Origin: Rhodospirillaceae bacterium
GTDB taxonomy: Bacteria > Pseudomonadota > Alphaproteobacteria > UBA11136
DNA: 5,557 nt
Direction of reading: 5' to 3'
Assembly (NCBI GenBank): GCA_018663165.1
Contig: JABJES010000279.1
Coordinates: 1 to 5,557, forward strand
A program made the translations under genes and the position numbers. The notes under the pieces were generated by a model. The model ran no database searches, was not told where the DNA came from, and saw nothing but the letters and a program-made list of their open reading frames with translations. Below, piece by piece: positions 1-5,557 of this stretch (positions within the stretch are counted from its first letter, which is position 1; the number at the start of each line of letters is the position of its first letter).

Positions 1-243
1 CCCACGGCCAGCCTGGACCCCGCCGCCACACGCGCAGTTGAAGACATGATTATGGATTTTGACAAAGCCGGAACAAAGATCATCATGACCACCCATGACC
101 TTGGACAAGCCCACAGACTGGGTGAAGACATCCTGTTTCTCCATAAGGGCTGCCTGAAGGAGAGGACACAAGCGGCAAAGTTTTTCACAACTCCTGATAG
201 CCCAGAAGGAAAAGCTTTTCTGGCGGGCGAACTCCTGTGGTAA
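1..243 (+). CDS. tupC: ABC transporter ATP-binding protein, C-terminal fragment, tungstate importer type (TupC-like)
   Basis: The frame is open from the first base to TAA at 241-243 and gives 80 residues, so the gene begins outside the window. It opens with PTASLDP, the D-loop region that directly follows the Walker B motif of ABC ATPases. The switch (H-loop) histidine follows in MTTHDLGQAHRLGEDILFLH. The tail, with its FF-x-x-P spacing and final FLAGELLW, matches what I know of tungstate ABC transporter ATPases, which energise uptake of tungstate (or molybdate) through a TupB-type permease with a TupA binding protein. There is no added C-terminal regulatory domain such as the TOBE/MOP domain of ModC, which fits the Tup type. 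Walker A, Q-loop and signature motif lie upstream and cannot be checked. Presence of moaA 2.4 kb downstream fits a Mo/W theme. ATPase identity is very secure; substrate assignment is inferred and could be another oxyanion. Confidence 0.8.
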   Translation, partial: PTASLDPAATRAVEDMIMDFDKAGTKIIMTTHDLGQAHRLGEDILFLHKGCLKERTQAAKFFTTPDSPEGKAFLAGELLW

Positions 244-366
244 TGACAGCATGAAATTTTCTGGGAAAAAGCCTCAACCCGGAACATTTGAATTAACATC
301 ACCTTCCATGCTTGAATTGGCTATAGCGACATATAGTGGCTTGGCCCAAATTTTTTAAAATTAATT
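244..366. other. A+T-rich intergenic leader of the histidine kinase gene
   Basis: This 123-base gap follows the transporter ATPase stop. It holds two copies of TTGAATT (288-294 and 312-318) and two TATAG pentamers exactly ten bases apart (322-326 and 332-336). The best -35/-10 pairing I found, TTGAAT at 312-317 with TATAGT at 332-337, has only a 14-base spacer, so I do not call a promoter. No stem with a following T-run that would make a convincing terminator was found. Just before the kinase start the sequence is almost pure A/T (350-366) and has no purine-rich ribosome binding site. Confidence 0.5.
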
Positions 367-2475
367 ATGACCATTAAAAAAACCCAAAAAAAGAAATCTG
401 ATGTGAAGGGGAAACCCGTTGCAAAGAAAAAGCCTAGGCTAAAATCTGCCCGCAAAAACGAACCCCACAAAGCCGATCTGGAAAAAGACTTTCTCAGACG
501 AATTTTCTCATCCCTGCCCTCGCTTGTCGGCTATATCGACGAGGATGAAATTATCCGCCAGGCCAACCCCCGGCATGAGGAGGCTTTTGGCCTGTCACCG
601 GATAAGATCATTGGACAAACATTTAGTGAAATATTCGGCCCTCAATCCTACGTTGCCCTGAAACCTTATTTCCACGAAGTGCTCTCCGGCAAACCCTGCC
701 ACTTTGAAACCGGAATTCAGGGATATAAAAAATTCAAGGGAACTTTCGATGTAATGCTCGTTCCCGATGCTGACCCCAATATTGATAAAAACGGGTTCAT
801 CTACGTCATTCGGGACATCACCCGTGAAAAACAGGCTGGAATTGCCCTGAAACTTGTTCGCTCGGAACTGACCAGGGACGTAGACATCAAAACTTTAGAG
901 CTACAGGAAACCAATAAAGAACTAACCGAAAAGATCAAAGCCCTCAAACAAGCCCAAAACGACCTTCAGGAAAATGAGGATTTTCTGCGTGGAATCATGG
1001 ATAACGCAGCGGACGGTATAATCACAATCGACGAAACCGGCGTAATCCTTTCCTTTAATGCCATTGCTGAAAATATTTTCGGATTTCAGGCCACCGAAAT
1101 CATTGGCAAGAACGTCAAAGAGCTGGTTCCAGAACCAGATAAAAGCCGTCACGATAAATATCTTTCTGACTACATCAAAACCGGAAAGGCCAAGATCCTC
1201 GGCATTGGCCCCCGGGAAGTTATGGGCCAGCGCAAGGATGGAGCGACTTTTCCCATGGATCTTGCCACCAGCGAGATGTTCATCGGCGGCAAGCTGATCT
1301 TTATCGGCATTGTCCGTGACGTCAGCGAGAGGAAACAGACCCGGGAAAATCATGAATGGATCAGAAACAGCCTGAACAATGCCCAACGCATTGCCCGGCT
1401 GGGAAGCTGGAACTGGAATATTACAACAGGCGAACTCTGGTGGTCGGAAGAATCATTCCGAATCTATGGAAAGGAATACACAGATACCAGTGTTATATAC
1501 GAAGATTTCATTGACTCCGTTCACCCGGACGACAGGGAAAAAGTTATGAATGTAGTCAATGAATCCCTGTCCGGTGCCCCATATGAAATAGACCACAGAG
1601 TTGTTCTCCCCAGCGGTGAAATCAGAACCGTCCATGCAAGAGGAGAAGTCACCTTTAATGAAGATGGTAAAGCTATACGCATGGACGGTACGGTCCAGGA
1701 TGTTACCGACCGGCGTGAAGCGGAAATTGCGCTCCTGACGGCAAAAGAACAGGCCGAAATGGCAAGCCGAACCCAAACCGAGTTTTTGGCAAATATCAGC
1801 CACGAGCTGCGCACGCCTTTAAACGCCATCATCGGATTTTCGGAAATGATGATTTCAGAATTTCTCGGGTCTATCGATATTCCTCAATACAGGGAATACA
1901 TCAAAAATATCCACAGCAGCGCCGAATTACTTTTACAAATCATCAACGATGTGCTGGATGCCGCACAAGCTGGATCAGGCACCATTGAGCTGAGAGAAGA
2001 AGAATTTGAGGTAACAACGGCTATAAAAAGCTGTTCCCGGATGATGGCTGAGCGAATAAAATCAGCCAGCTTATCCTTTACCAGCAATATCGAGGATAAA
2101 CTGCCCTCTCTTCGAGCCGATCCCAGGCTGACAAAACAGATACTTCTTAATCTGATTTCCAACGCCATCAAATTTACGCCAGCCGGCGGGAAAATAGAAA
2201 TCAGGGCGGCCAGGGATGATCAAGGCGGCATCAGGATCGAGGTTGCCGATACCGGTATTGGCATCTCGCCCAAAGATATTCCCAAGGCGATGGCGCCGTT
2301 CGGTCAGGTCGACAGCGCTCTCAACAGGAGATATGAAGGAACCGGCCTTGGACTACCCATCGTGAAAAGCTTTGTCGAACTTCACGGCGGCCACTTTGAA
2401 ATCACCAGCACCCCAGGAAAGGGAACGATTGCCAAGGTTATTTTCCCCGCCGACCGCATAACGGCACCCTGCTAA
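367..2475 (+). CDS. Soluble multi-PAS sensor histidine kinase with a FixL-like PAS domain
   Basis: A 702-residue protein. No hydrophobic stretch suggests a signal peptide or membrane span, so it should be cytoplasmic. Residues 1-35 are very basic (15 Lys/Arg). PAS1 is about 42-156, followed by a coiled-coil-like linker at 156-205. PAS2 is about 205-326; it carries PEPDKSRHDKYL with His262, then GIGPREVMGQRKDG and FPMDL, closely resembling the FixL haem PAS. PAS3 is about 335-452 (PAS_3 type: LGSWNWN, HPDDR, GTVQDVTDRR). The kinase core has the phospho-acceptor His479 in SHELRTPLN, an N box with Asn595 and Asn599, the G1 box DTGIGI (628-633), the F box PFGQVD and the G2 box GTGLGL (658-663), so it should be active. 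No receiver domain or neighbouring response regulator is visible. ATG 367 is the only reasonable start: an in-frame TAG lies at 334-336 and the next Met is residue 130. No Shine-Dalgarno sequence precedes it. Kinase function is secure; signal and target are unknown. Confidence 0.95.
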   Translation: MTIKKTQKKKSDVKGKPVAKKKPRLKSARKNEPHKADLEKDFLRRIFSSLPSLVGYIDEDEIIRQANPRHEEAFGLSPDKIIGQTFSEIFGPQSYVALKPYFHEVLSGKPCHFETGIQGYKKFKGTFDVMLVPDADPNIDKNGFIYVIRDITREKQAGIALKLVRSELTRDVDIKTLELQETNKELTEKIKALKQAQNDLQENEDFLRGIMDNAADGIITIDETGVILSFNAIAENIFGFQATEIIGKNVKELVPEPDKSRHDKYLSDYIKTGKAKILGIGPREVMGQRKDGATFPMDLATSEMFIGGKLIFIGIVRDVSERKQTRENHEWIRNSLNNAQRIARLGSWNWNITTGELWWSEESFRIYGKEYTDTSVIYEDFIDSVHPDDREKVMNVVNESLSGAPYEIDHRVVLPSGEIRTVHARGEVTFNEDGKAIRMDGTVQDVTDRREAEIALLTAKEQAEMASRTQTEFLANISHELRTPLNAIIGFSEMMISEFLGSIDIPQYREYIKNIHSSAELLLQIINDVLDAAQAGSGTIELREEEFEVTTAIKSCSRMMAERIKSASLSFTSNIEDKLPSLRADPRLTKQILLNLISNAIKFTPAGGKIEIRAARDDQGGIRIEVADTGIGISPKDIPKAMAPFGQVDSALNRRYEGTGLGLPIVKSFVELHGGHFEITSTPGKGTIAKVIFPADRITAPC

Positions 2476-2566
2476 TCAGAGCGATTATAAAACACATCTA
2501 TTTAATATCCGAAGACATCCAGTGGTTTTCTTGATTTCCCCATGAAAATTAAGGGTGAATTCATCT

Positions 2567-2595
2567 TCGACCAGACATACTTACTAGCCTATAAA
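2567..2595 (+). promoter_or_regulatory. Candidate sigma70-like promoter for moaA
   Basis: TCGACC at 2567-2572 (four of six against TTGACA) and TATAAA at 2590-2595 (five of six against TATAAT) are separated by 17 bases. The -10 hexamer forms the centre of a short inverted repeat, AGCC (2586-2589) and GGCT (2596-2599). Transcription would begin near 2602, leaving a leader of about 35 bases. The rest of the 161-base gap (2476-2636) shows no molybdenum cofactor riboswitch-like fold and no clear terminator for the kinase gene. A match this short arises by chance fairly often. Confidence 0.35.
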
Positions 2596-2610
2596 GGCTC
2601 CCTACCAAAG

Positions 2611-2640
2611 ATGGCCCAACAACAAACGGAAAACCAATGA
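2611..2640 (+). other. Possible nine-codon upstream reading frame overlapping the moaA start
   Basis: ATG at 2611 opens a frame encoding MAQQQTENQ that ends at TGA 2638-2640. The stop overlaps the moaA start codon in the sequence ATGA, the classic arrangement for translational coupling. If the candidate promoter is real, this frame would begin about nine bases from the 5' end of the transcript. There is no strong ribosome binding site before it, and a frame this short can arise by chance. Confidence 0.2.
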
Positions 2641-3626
2641 TCGACCCTTTCGGCAGAGACGTGAAATATCTGCGGGTCTCGGTTACTGACCGCTGCGATT
2701 TTCGCTGTACCTATTGCATGGCCGAGGAAATGACCTTTCTTCCCCGGAGCGAAATTCTCTCTCTTGAGGAACTCGACCGGGTGTGCTCCGCCTTCGTCAC
2801 CAAGGGAGTGAAAAAGCCCCGAATCACCGGTGGTGAACCGCTGGTCCGTCGCAACATCATGTGGCTGTTCGAACGCCTGTCCCGCCACATGGATAGCGGG
2901 GCACTTGAAGAGTTAACCCTGACAACCAACGCCAGCCGCCTGTCCCAGTATGCCAAGGCGCTATATGATTGCGGCGTCCGCCGGGTCAACGTATCTCTGG
3001 ACACCCTCGACCCCTTGAAATTCACCGCCATTACCCGCTGGGGCAAACTGGAAAAGGTGCTGGAGGGCATTGAGGCGGCGCGAAATGCCGGTCTTTCCGT
3101 CAAAATAAATGCCGTTGCCCTGAAGGGGCTGAACGAGGATGAATTCGACCGCATGATCGCCTGGTGCGGAGAAGAAGGTCTCGACATGACGCTGATCGAA
3201 GTTATGCCCATGGGTGATGTCAGCGACGAGCGGATAGCCCAGTATCTTCCTCTCTCCCTGGTTCGCTCAAGAATGGAAAAAAACTGGAAGCTGGAAGATA
3301 TCGACTATCAAAGCGGCGGCCCGGCCCGTTATGTGCGGATCGGGGAAACTGGACGCAAGCTCGGATTTATCACCCCGCTTACTCATAACTTCTGCGAATC
3401 CTGCAACCGGGTCCGCCTTACCTGTACCGGCACGCTGTACATGTGCCTTGGTCAAGAGGATGCCGCCGATCTGCGCACACCCCTTCGCCAAAGCGAGGAT
3501 GATACCCCCCTTAACGAAGCGATTGACGCCGCCATCGCGCGCAAGCCAAAAGGTCATGATTTCATCATCGACCGGCGCAATAACGAACCAGCCATGTCCC
3601 GCCACATGAGCCATACCGGCGGCTGA
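2637..3626 (+). CDS. moaA: GTP 3',8-cyclase MoaA (molybdenum cofactor biosynthesis)
   Basis: A complete 329-residue radical SAM enzyme of normal family length. With MoaC it converts GTP to cyclic pyranopterin monophosphate, the first stage of molybdenum cofactor synthesis in the cytoplasm; MoaA makes the 3',8-cyclo-GTP intermediate. The N-terminal radical SAM cluster ligands are Cys20, Cys24 and Cys27 (CxxxCxxC in TDRCDFRCTYC). The SAM-binding GGEP is at 65-68. The C-terminal cluster that holds GTP is ligated by Cys253, Cys256 and Cys270 (Cx2Cx13C). The protein ends in Gly-Gly, the C-terminal pair known to be needed for catalysis. One small deviation is TTNA at 96-99 where many homologues have TTNG. 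ATG 2637 gives the expected IDPFGR start; GGAA at 2628-2631 is a weak ribosome binding site. moaC or other moa/mob genes are not in the window. The upstream transporter ATPase would supply the metal used later in the pathway. Confidence 0.97.
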   Translation: MIDPFGRDVKYLRVSVTDRCDFRCTYCMAEEMTFLPRSEILSLEELDRVCSAFVTKGVKKPRITGGEPLVRRNIMWLFERLSRHMDSGALEELTLTTNASRLSQYAKALYDCGVRRVNVSLDTLDPLKFTAITRWGKLEKVLEGIEAARNAGLSVKINAVALKGLNEDEFDRMIAWCGEEGLDMTLIEVMPMGDVSDERIAQYLPLSLVRSRMEKNWKLEDIDYQSGGPARYVRIGETGRKLGFITPLTHNFCESCNRVRLTCTGTLYMCLGQEDAADLRTPLRQSEDDTPLNEAIDAAIARKPKGHDFIIDRRNNEPAMSRHMSHTGG

Positions 3627-3663
3627 TCCGCACCCCTCTTTTCCCGCCTTTTGTGCAAAAGCT

Positions 3664-3677
3664 TGCCACGGATGGCA
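3664..3677. repeat. Short inverted repeat overlapping the nadK -35 element
   Basis: TGCCA (3664-3668) and TGGCA (3673-3677) form a perfect five-base inverted repeat around CGGA. An outer pair, CTTGC (3662-3666) and GCAAG (3683-3687), is also inverted but overlaps the inner arm, so both cannot pair at once. The right arm coincides with the candidate -35 hexamer, the position expected for an operator. Five-base arms are too short to be sure of any function. Confidence 0.3.
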
Positions 3678-3700
3678 TAAAAGCAAGACTGCGCTATACT
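3672..3700 (+). promoter_or_regulatory. Candidate sigma70-like promoter for nadK-argE
   Basis: ATGGCA at 3672-3677 (four of six) and TATACT at 3695-3700 (five of six) are spaced by the optimal 17 bases. Transcription would start near 3707, about 30 bases before the NAD kinase start codon, with the strong ribosome binding site inside this leader. The placement between moaA and nadK fits the change of function between these genes and suggests nadK is transcribed separately from moaA. Confidence 0.45.
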
Positions 3701-3725
3701 CCCTTCAAAATCGCAACATCTAAAA

Positions 3726-3731
3726 GGGAGG
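3726..3731 (+). promoter_or_regulatory. Strong ribosome binding site that fixes the TTG start of nadK
   Basis: GGGAGG lies six bases upstream of TTG 3738. It is the clearest Shine-Dalgarno sequence in the window. It supports a TTG start, which is needed because the first internal ATG of the frame (codon 50) falls after the catalytic GGDG motif. Confidence 0.8.
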
Positions 3732-3737
3732 CAGGCT

Positions 3738-4514
3738 TTGGCCGCTTTCAAGCCGGGAAAGATTGCTTTCGTTTCTTCCGATGCCAAAGCCGCAAAGACG
3801 GCACGGAACAAGCTCGAAAAACTGTACGACCACGTCCCCCCCGAAAAAGCCGATGTCATTATCGCTCTTGGGGGTGACGGCACCATGCTTAAAACCCTGC
3901 ATCAGTTTATGGACAGGAGCGTGCCGATCTACGGTATGAACCGGGGCAGCGTCGGTTTTCTGATGAACGAATTTTCTGAAAAAGGCCTTCTCGAACGTTT
4001 GGAGATGGCGCGACCGTCGCTTATCCACCCCTTGCGCATGAATGCCCGCACCGTGTCTGGCGAACAGATCGAAGCAATTGCCATCAACGAGGTTTCTCTC
4101 CTTCGCGAGGGTCGCCAGACGGCAAAAATAAAGATCAGCGTCGATGGCATCATGCGTTTGGAGGAACTGATGTGCGACGGCATTCTCGTCGCCACCCCGG
4201 CGGGAAGCTCGGCCTATAATCTTTCCGCCCACGGCCCCATCATTCCGCTTGATGCCGGTGTCCTGGCCCTAACCCCGATCAGCGCCTTTCGTCCCCGCCG
4301 TTGGCGCGGGGCGCTTCTCCCCCAGACGGCGGAAGTGACTTTTGAAGTTATAGAAGCTGAAAAACGACCGGTCAGCGCGACTGCCGATTTCACCGAGGTT
4401 CGTGATGCCGCCGAAATACGTGTGCGCGAAGACCGTAGCATCAAATTGACCCTGCTTTTCGACCCCGGACACAATCTCGAAGAGCGGATCATCAACGAGC
4501 AATTTATGCCATGA
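3738..4514 (+). CDS. nadK: NAD kinase (ATP- or polyphosphate-dependent), TTG start
   Basis: A complete 258-residue cytoplasmic enzyme, normal for alphaproteobacterial NAD kinases. It phosphorylates the 2'-hydroxyl of NAD to make NADP, the cell's source of NADP(H). The hallmark GGDG is at 45-48, with Asp47 as the expected catalytic residue, followed by NRGSVGFLMNEF. The NAD-binding NE motif is Asn117-Glu118 in AINEVS. The conserved glycine-rich segment TPAGSSAYNLSAHGPI spans 153-168 (TPTGSTAY in many other bacteria). FRPRRW at 184-189 is typical of the alphaproteobacterial branch. Translation starts at TTG; a strong ribosome binding site precedes it and no ATG is available before the active site. 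The gene has its own candidate promoter in the 111-base gap after moaA and is followed 13 bases later by argE, so the two are probably co-transcribed. The phosphoryl donor cannot be decided from sequence here. Confidence 0.96.
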   Translation: MAAFKPGKIAFVSSDAKAAKTARNKLEKLYDHVPPEKADVIIALGGDGTMLKTLHQFMDRSVPIYGMNRGSVGFLMNEFSEKGLLERLEMARPSLIHPLRMNARTVSGEQIEAIAINEVSLLREGRQTAKIKISVDGIMRLEELMCDGILVATPAGSSAYNLSAHGPIIPLDAGVLALTPISAFRPRRWRGALLPQTAEVTFEVIEAEKRPVSATADFTEVRDAAEIRVREDRSIKLTLLFDPGHNLEERIINEQFMP

Positions 4515-4527
4515 CCCATCGACCTCG

Positions 4528-5557
4528 ATGACCAACTCCAGCCAGTCCCCGAAAGACATCGATCACCAGCCGCAAAAAGCCAGCATTGAGATGATCCGCA
4601 CTCTGGTTGCTTTTGACACGACGAGCTGCAAATCCAACCTGGCGCTCATTGAATTCATCAAGGCATATCTTTCCGACCTGGGCATCAAAGCCGATCTGAT
4701 CTTTGATGAAAGCCGCCAAAAAGCCAACTTGTTTGCAACAATCGGCCCTGCCGGGCAGCCTGGAATTGTTCTTTCCGGCCACACAGACGTGGTTCCCGTT
4801 GATGGACAGGATTGGGACAACGACCCTTTCAATGCCCTGGAAAAGGACAATCGGCTTTATGGCCGGGGCACAGCGGATATGAAATCCTTCATCGCCGTTG
4901 TTCTCGCCGCCCTCCCGCGCCTCCTTAACCTTGATCTCAAGGCACCGCTTCACCTTGCCTTTTCGTATGATGAAGAGGTTGGGTGCATCGGCGTGCGGCA
5001 TCTTCTCGACCAGATCAGAGGGATGAAGATTAAGCCCTATGCCTGTATTGTCGGTGAGCCGACAGAAATGCGGGTCATCACCGGGCATAAGGGAAAGAAA
5101 AGTCTGAGCTGTCATGTGCGCGGGCGGGAATGTCATTCCGCCCTGGCACCCAGTGGCGTCAACGCCGTCGAAGCCGCCGCCCAGGTGATCGCCTTTCTTC
5201 ACAGCATGACCCAGCGATTCCAGCGCGAAGGCCCCTTTGACCCCGCCTTTGAACCGCCCCACTCGACAGTTCATACAGGGCTGGTATCGGGAGGAACGGC
5301 GCTCAACATCGTGCCTCGGGACTGTACCTTCGATTTTGAAATCCGTTCCCTGCCCAGTCATGATGCCGAAGCGATACAAGATGAGATCAACACCTATGCC
5401 GAAGCGCAAGTTCTCCCCGCTATGCAGGCGATTGCAAAGGAGACCGGATTTTCATTTTCTGAGAATTCCGGCTTTCCCGGCCTCGATACAGACCCAGAGG
5501 CGCAAGTTACCCATCTCGCCAAAACCCTGTCCGGCGCCAATACCACCGGCAAGGTCA
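4528..5557 (+). CDS. argE: Acetylornithine deacetylase ArgE (M20 family), truncated by window end
   Basis: ATG 4528 opens a frame that stays open for 343 codons to the end of the window. Full family members are about 385-390 residues, so only the C-terminal tip is missing. The enzyme hydrolyses N2-acetylornithine to ornithine and acetate in linear arginine synthesis, in the cytoplasm, using a two-metal (Zn/Co) site. Visible metal ligands are His85 and bridging Asp117 (SGHTD, GTADMK), Glu150 and Glu177 (DEE, GEPTE); Glu149 is the expected general base. The last histidine ligand lies beyond the window. His203 in ECHSALAP and Asn260 in GGTALNIVP mark the inserted dimerisation domain, about residues 186-295. 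FDTTSCKSNLALIEF and FPGLDT are characteristic of alphaproteobacterial ArgE rather than DapE or carboxypeptidase G2. The start has no clear ribosome binding site, so coupling to nadK translation is likely. An internal ATG at 4591 is possible but would shorten the usual N-terminus. Confidence 0.92.
   Translation, partial: MTNSSQSPKDIDHQPQKASIEMIRTLVAFDTTSCKSNLALIEFIKAYLSDLGIKADLIFDESRQKANLFATIGPAGQPGIVLSGHTDVVPVDGQDWDNDPFNALEKDNRLYGRGTADMKSFIAVVLAALPRLLNLDLKAPLHLAFSYDEEVGCIGVRHLLDQIRGMKIKPYACIVGEPTEMRVITGHKGKKSLSCHVRGRECHSALAPSGVNAVEAAAQVIAFLHSMTQRFQREGPFDPAFEPPHSTVHTGLVSGGTALNIVPRDCTFDFEIRSLPSHDAEAIQDEINTYAEAQVLPAMQAIAKETGFSFSENSGFPGLDTDPEAQVTHLAKTLSGANTTGKV

Noticed and set aside
257..269. 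TTTTC-TGG-GAAAA hairpin after the transporter ATPase as a terminator
   Set aside because: The five-base A/T-rich stem with a three-base loop is weak, and what follows is A-rich and GCC-containing sequence, not a T-run.
922..1386. 154-codon minus-strand frame within the kinase gene
   Set aside because: It is antisense to the well-supported PAS2 domain and has no recognisable motif; it is a shadow of the real gene.
367..2475. LOV photoreceptor domain in the kinase
   Set aside because: None of the three PAS domains contains the flavin-binding NCRFLQ motif with its reactive cysteine.
2476..2636. Molybdenum cofactor riboswitch upstream of moaA
   Set aside because: Such elements precede moaA in some bacteria, but this leader is A/T-rich, has no long G/C stems and shows none of the conserved blocks I would expect.
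3648..3661. CTTTTG-TG-CAAAAG palindrome after moaA as a terminator
   Set aside because: The arms are A/T-rich, the two-base loop is too tight for a stable RNA hairpin and no T-run follows, so an intrinsic terminator is not supported.
3720..4232. 170-codon minus-strand frame opposite NAD kinase
   Set aside because: The + strand carries the GGDG, NE and TPAGSSAY motifs; the antisense translation looks like no known family.
4504..5409. 301-codon open frame on the minus strand
   Set aside because: It lies antisense to argE, whose + strand frame has clear M20 metal ligands and family motifs. The minus-strand translation shows no recognisable domain, and long antisense frames are common opposite codon-biased genes.

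Overview
The window looks like chromosomal DNA from an alphaproteobacterium, probably Rhodospirillales-like. The evidence is protein signature rather than composition: the NAD kinase has the stretch from 'LTPISAFRPRRW' to 'RGALLP', MoaA has 'GFITPLTHNFCESCNRVR', the ArgE/M20 protein is of the alphaproteobacterial type, and the histidine kinase has 'NISHELRTPLNAIIGFSEMM'. No species can be named from this alone. All recognisable genes are on the + strand and no mobile element, CRISPR array, tRNA or rRNA is visible.

Layout: (1) 1-243 is the C-terminal end of an ABC-transporter ATPase, most like the tungstate importer subunit TupC. (2) 244-366 is an A+T-rich gap. (3) 367-2475 encodes a 702-residue soluble histidine kinase with a lysine-rich N-terminal tail, three PAS domains and a HisKA/HATPase_c core. 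Its second PAS domain resembles the haem PAS domain of FixL. (4) 2476-2636 is a gap with a candidate promoter and a nine-codon reading frame whose stop overlaps the next start. (5) 2637-3626 is moaA, the first enzyme of molybdenum cofactor synthesis. (6) 3627-3737 is a gap with a good sigma70-like promoter, a small inverted repeat and a strong ribosome binding site. (7) 3738-4514 is NAD kinase with a TTG start. (8) 4528-5557 is the first 343 codons of acetylornithine deacetylase (argE), cut off by the window end.

The left half has a plausible theme: a tungstate (or molybdate) importer and moaA both serve molybdo- or tungsto-enzymes, and the kinase between them may sense oxygen, redox state or another small ligand. 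No response regulator is present in the window, so the pathway cannot be closed. The right half, NAD kinase and ArgE, is housekeeping metabolism (NADP supply and arginine synthesis). The two genes are 13 bases apart and probably co-transcribed.

Nothing here demands a new biological system. The points most worth a second look are the FixL-like PAS domain in this gene context and the short upstream frame at moaA.
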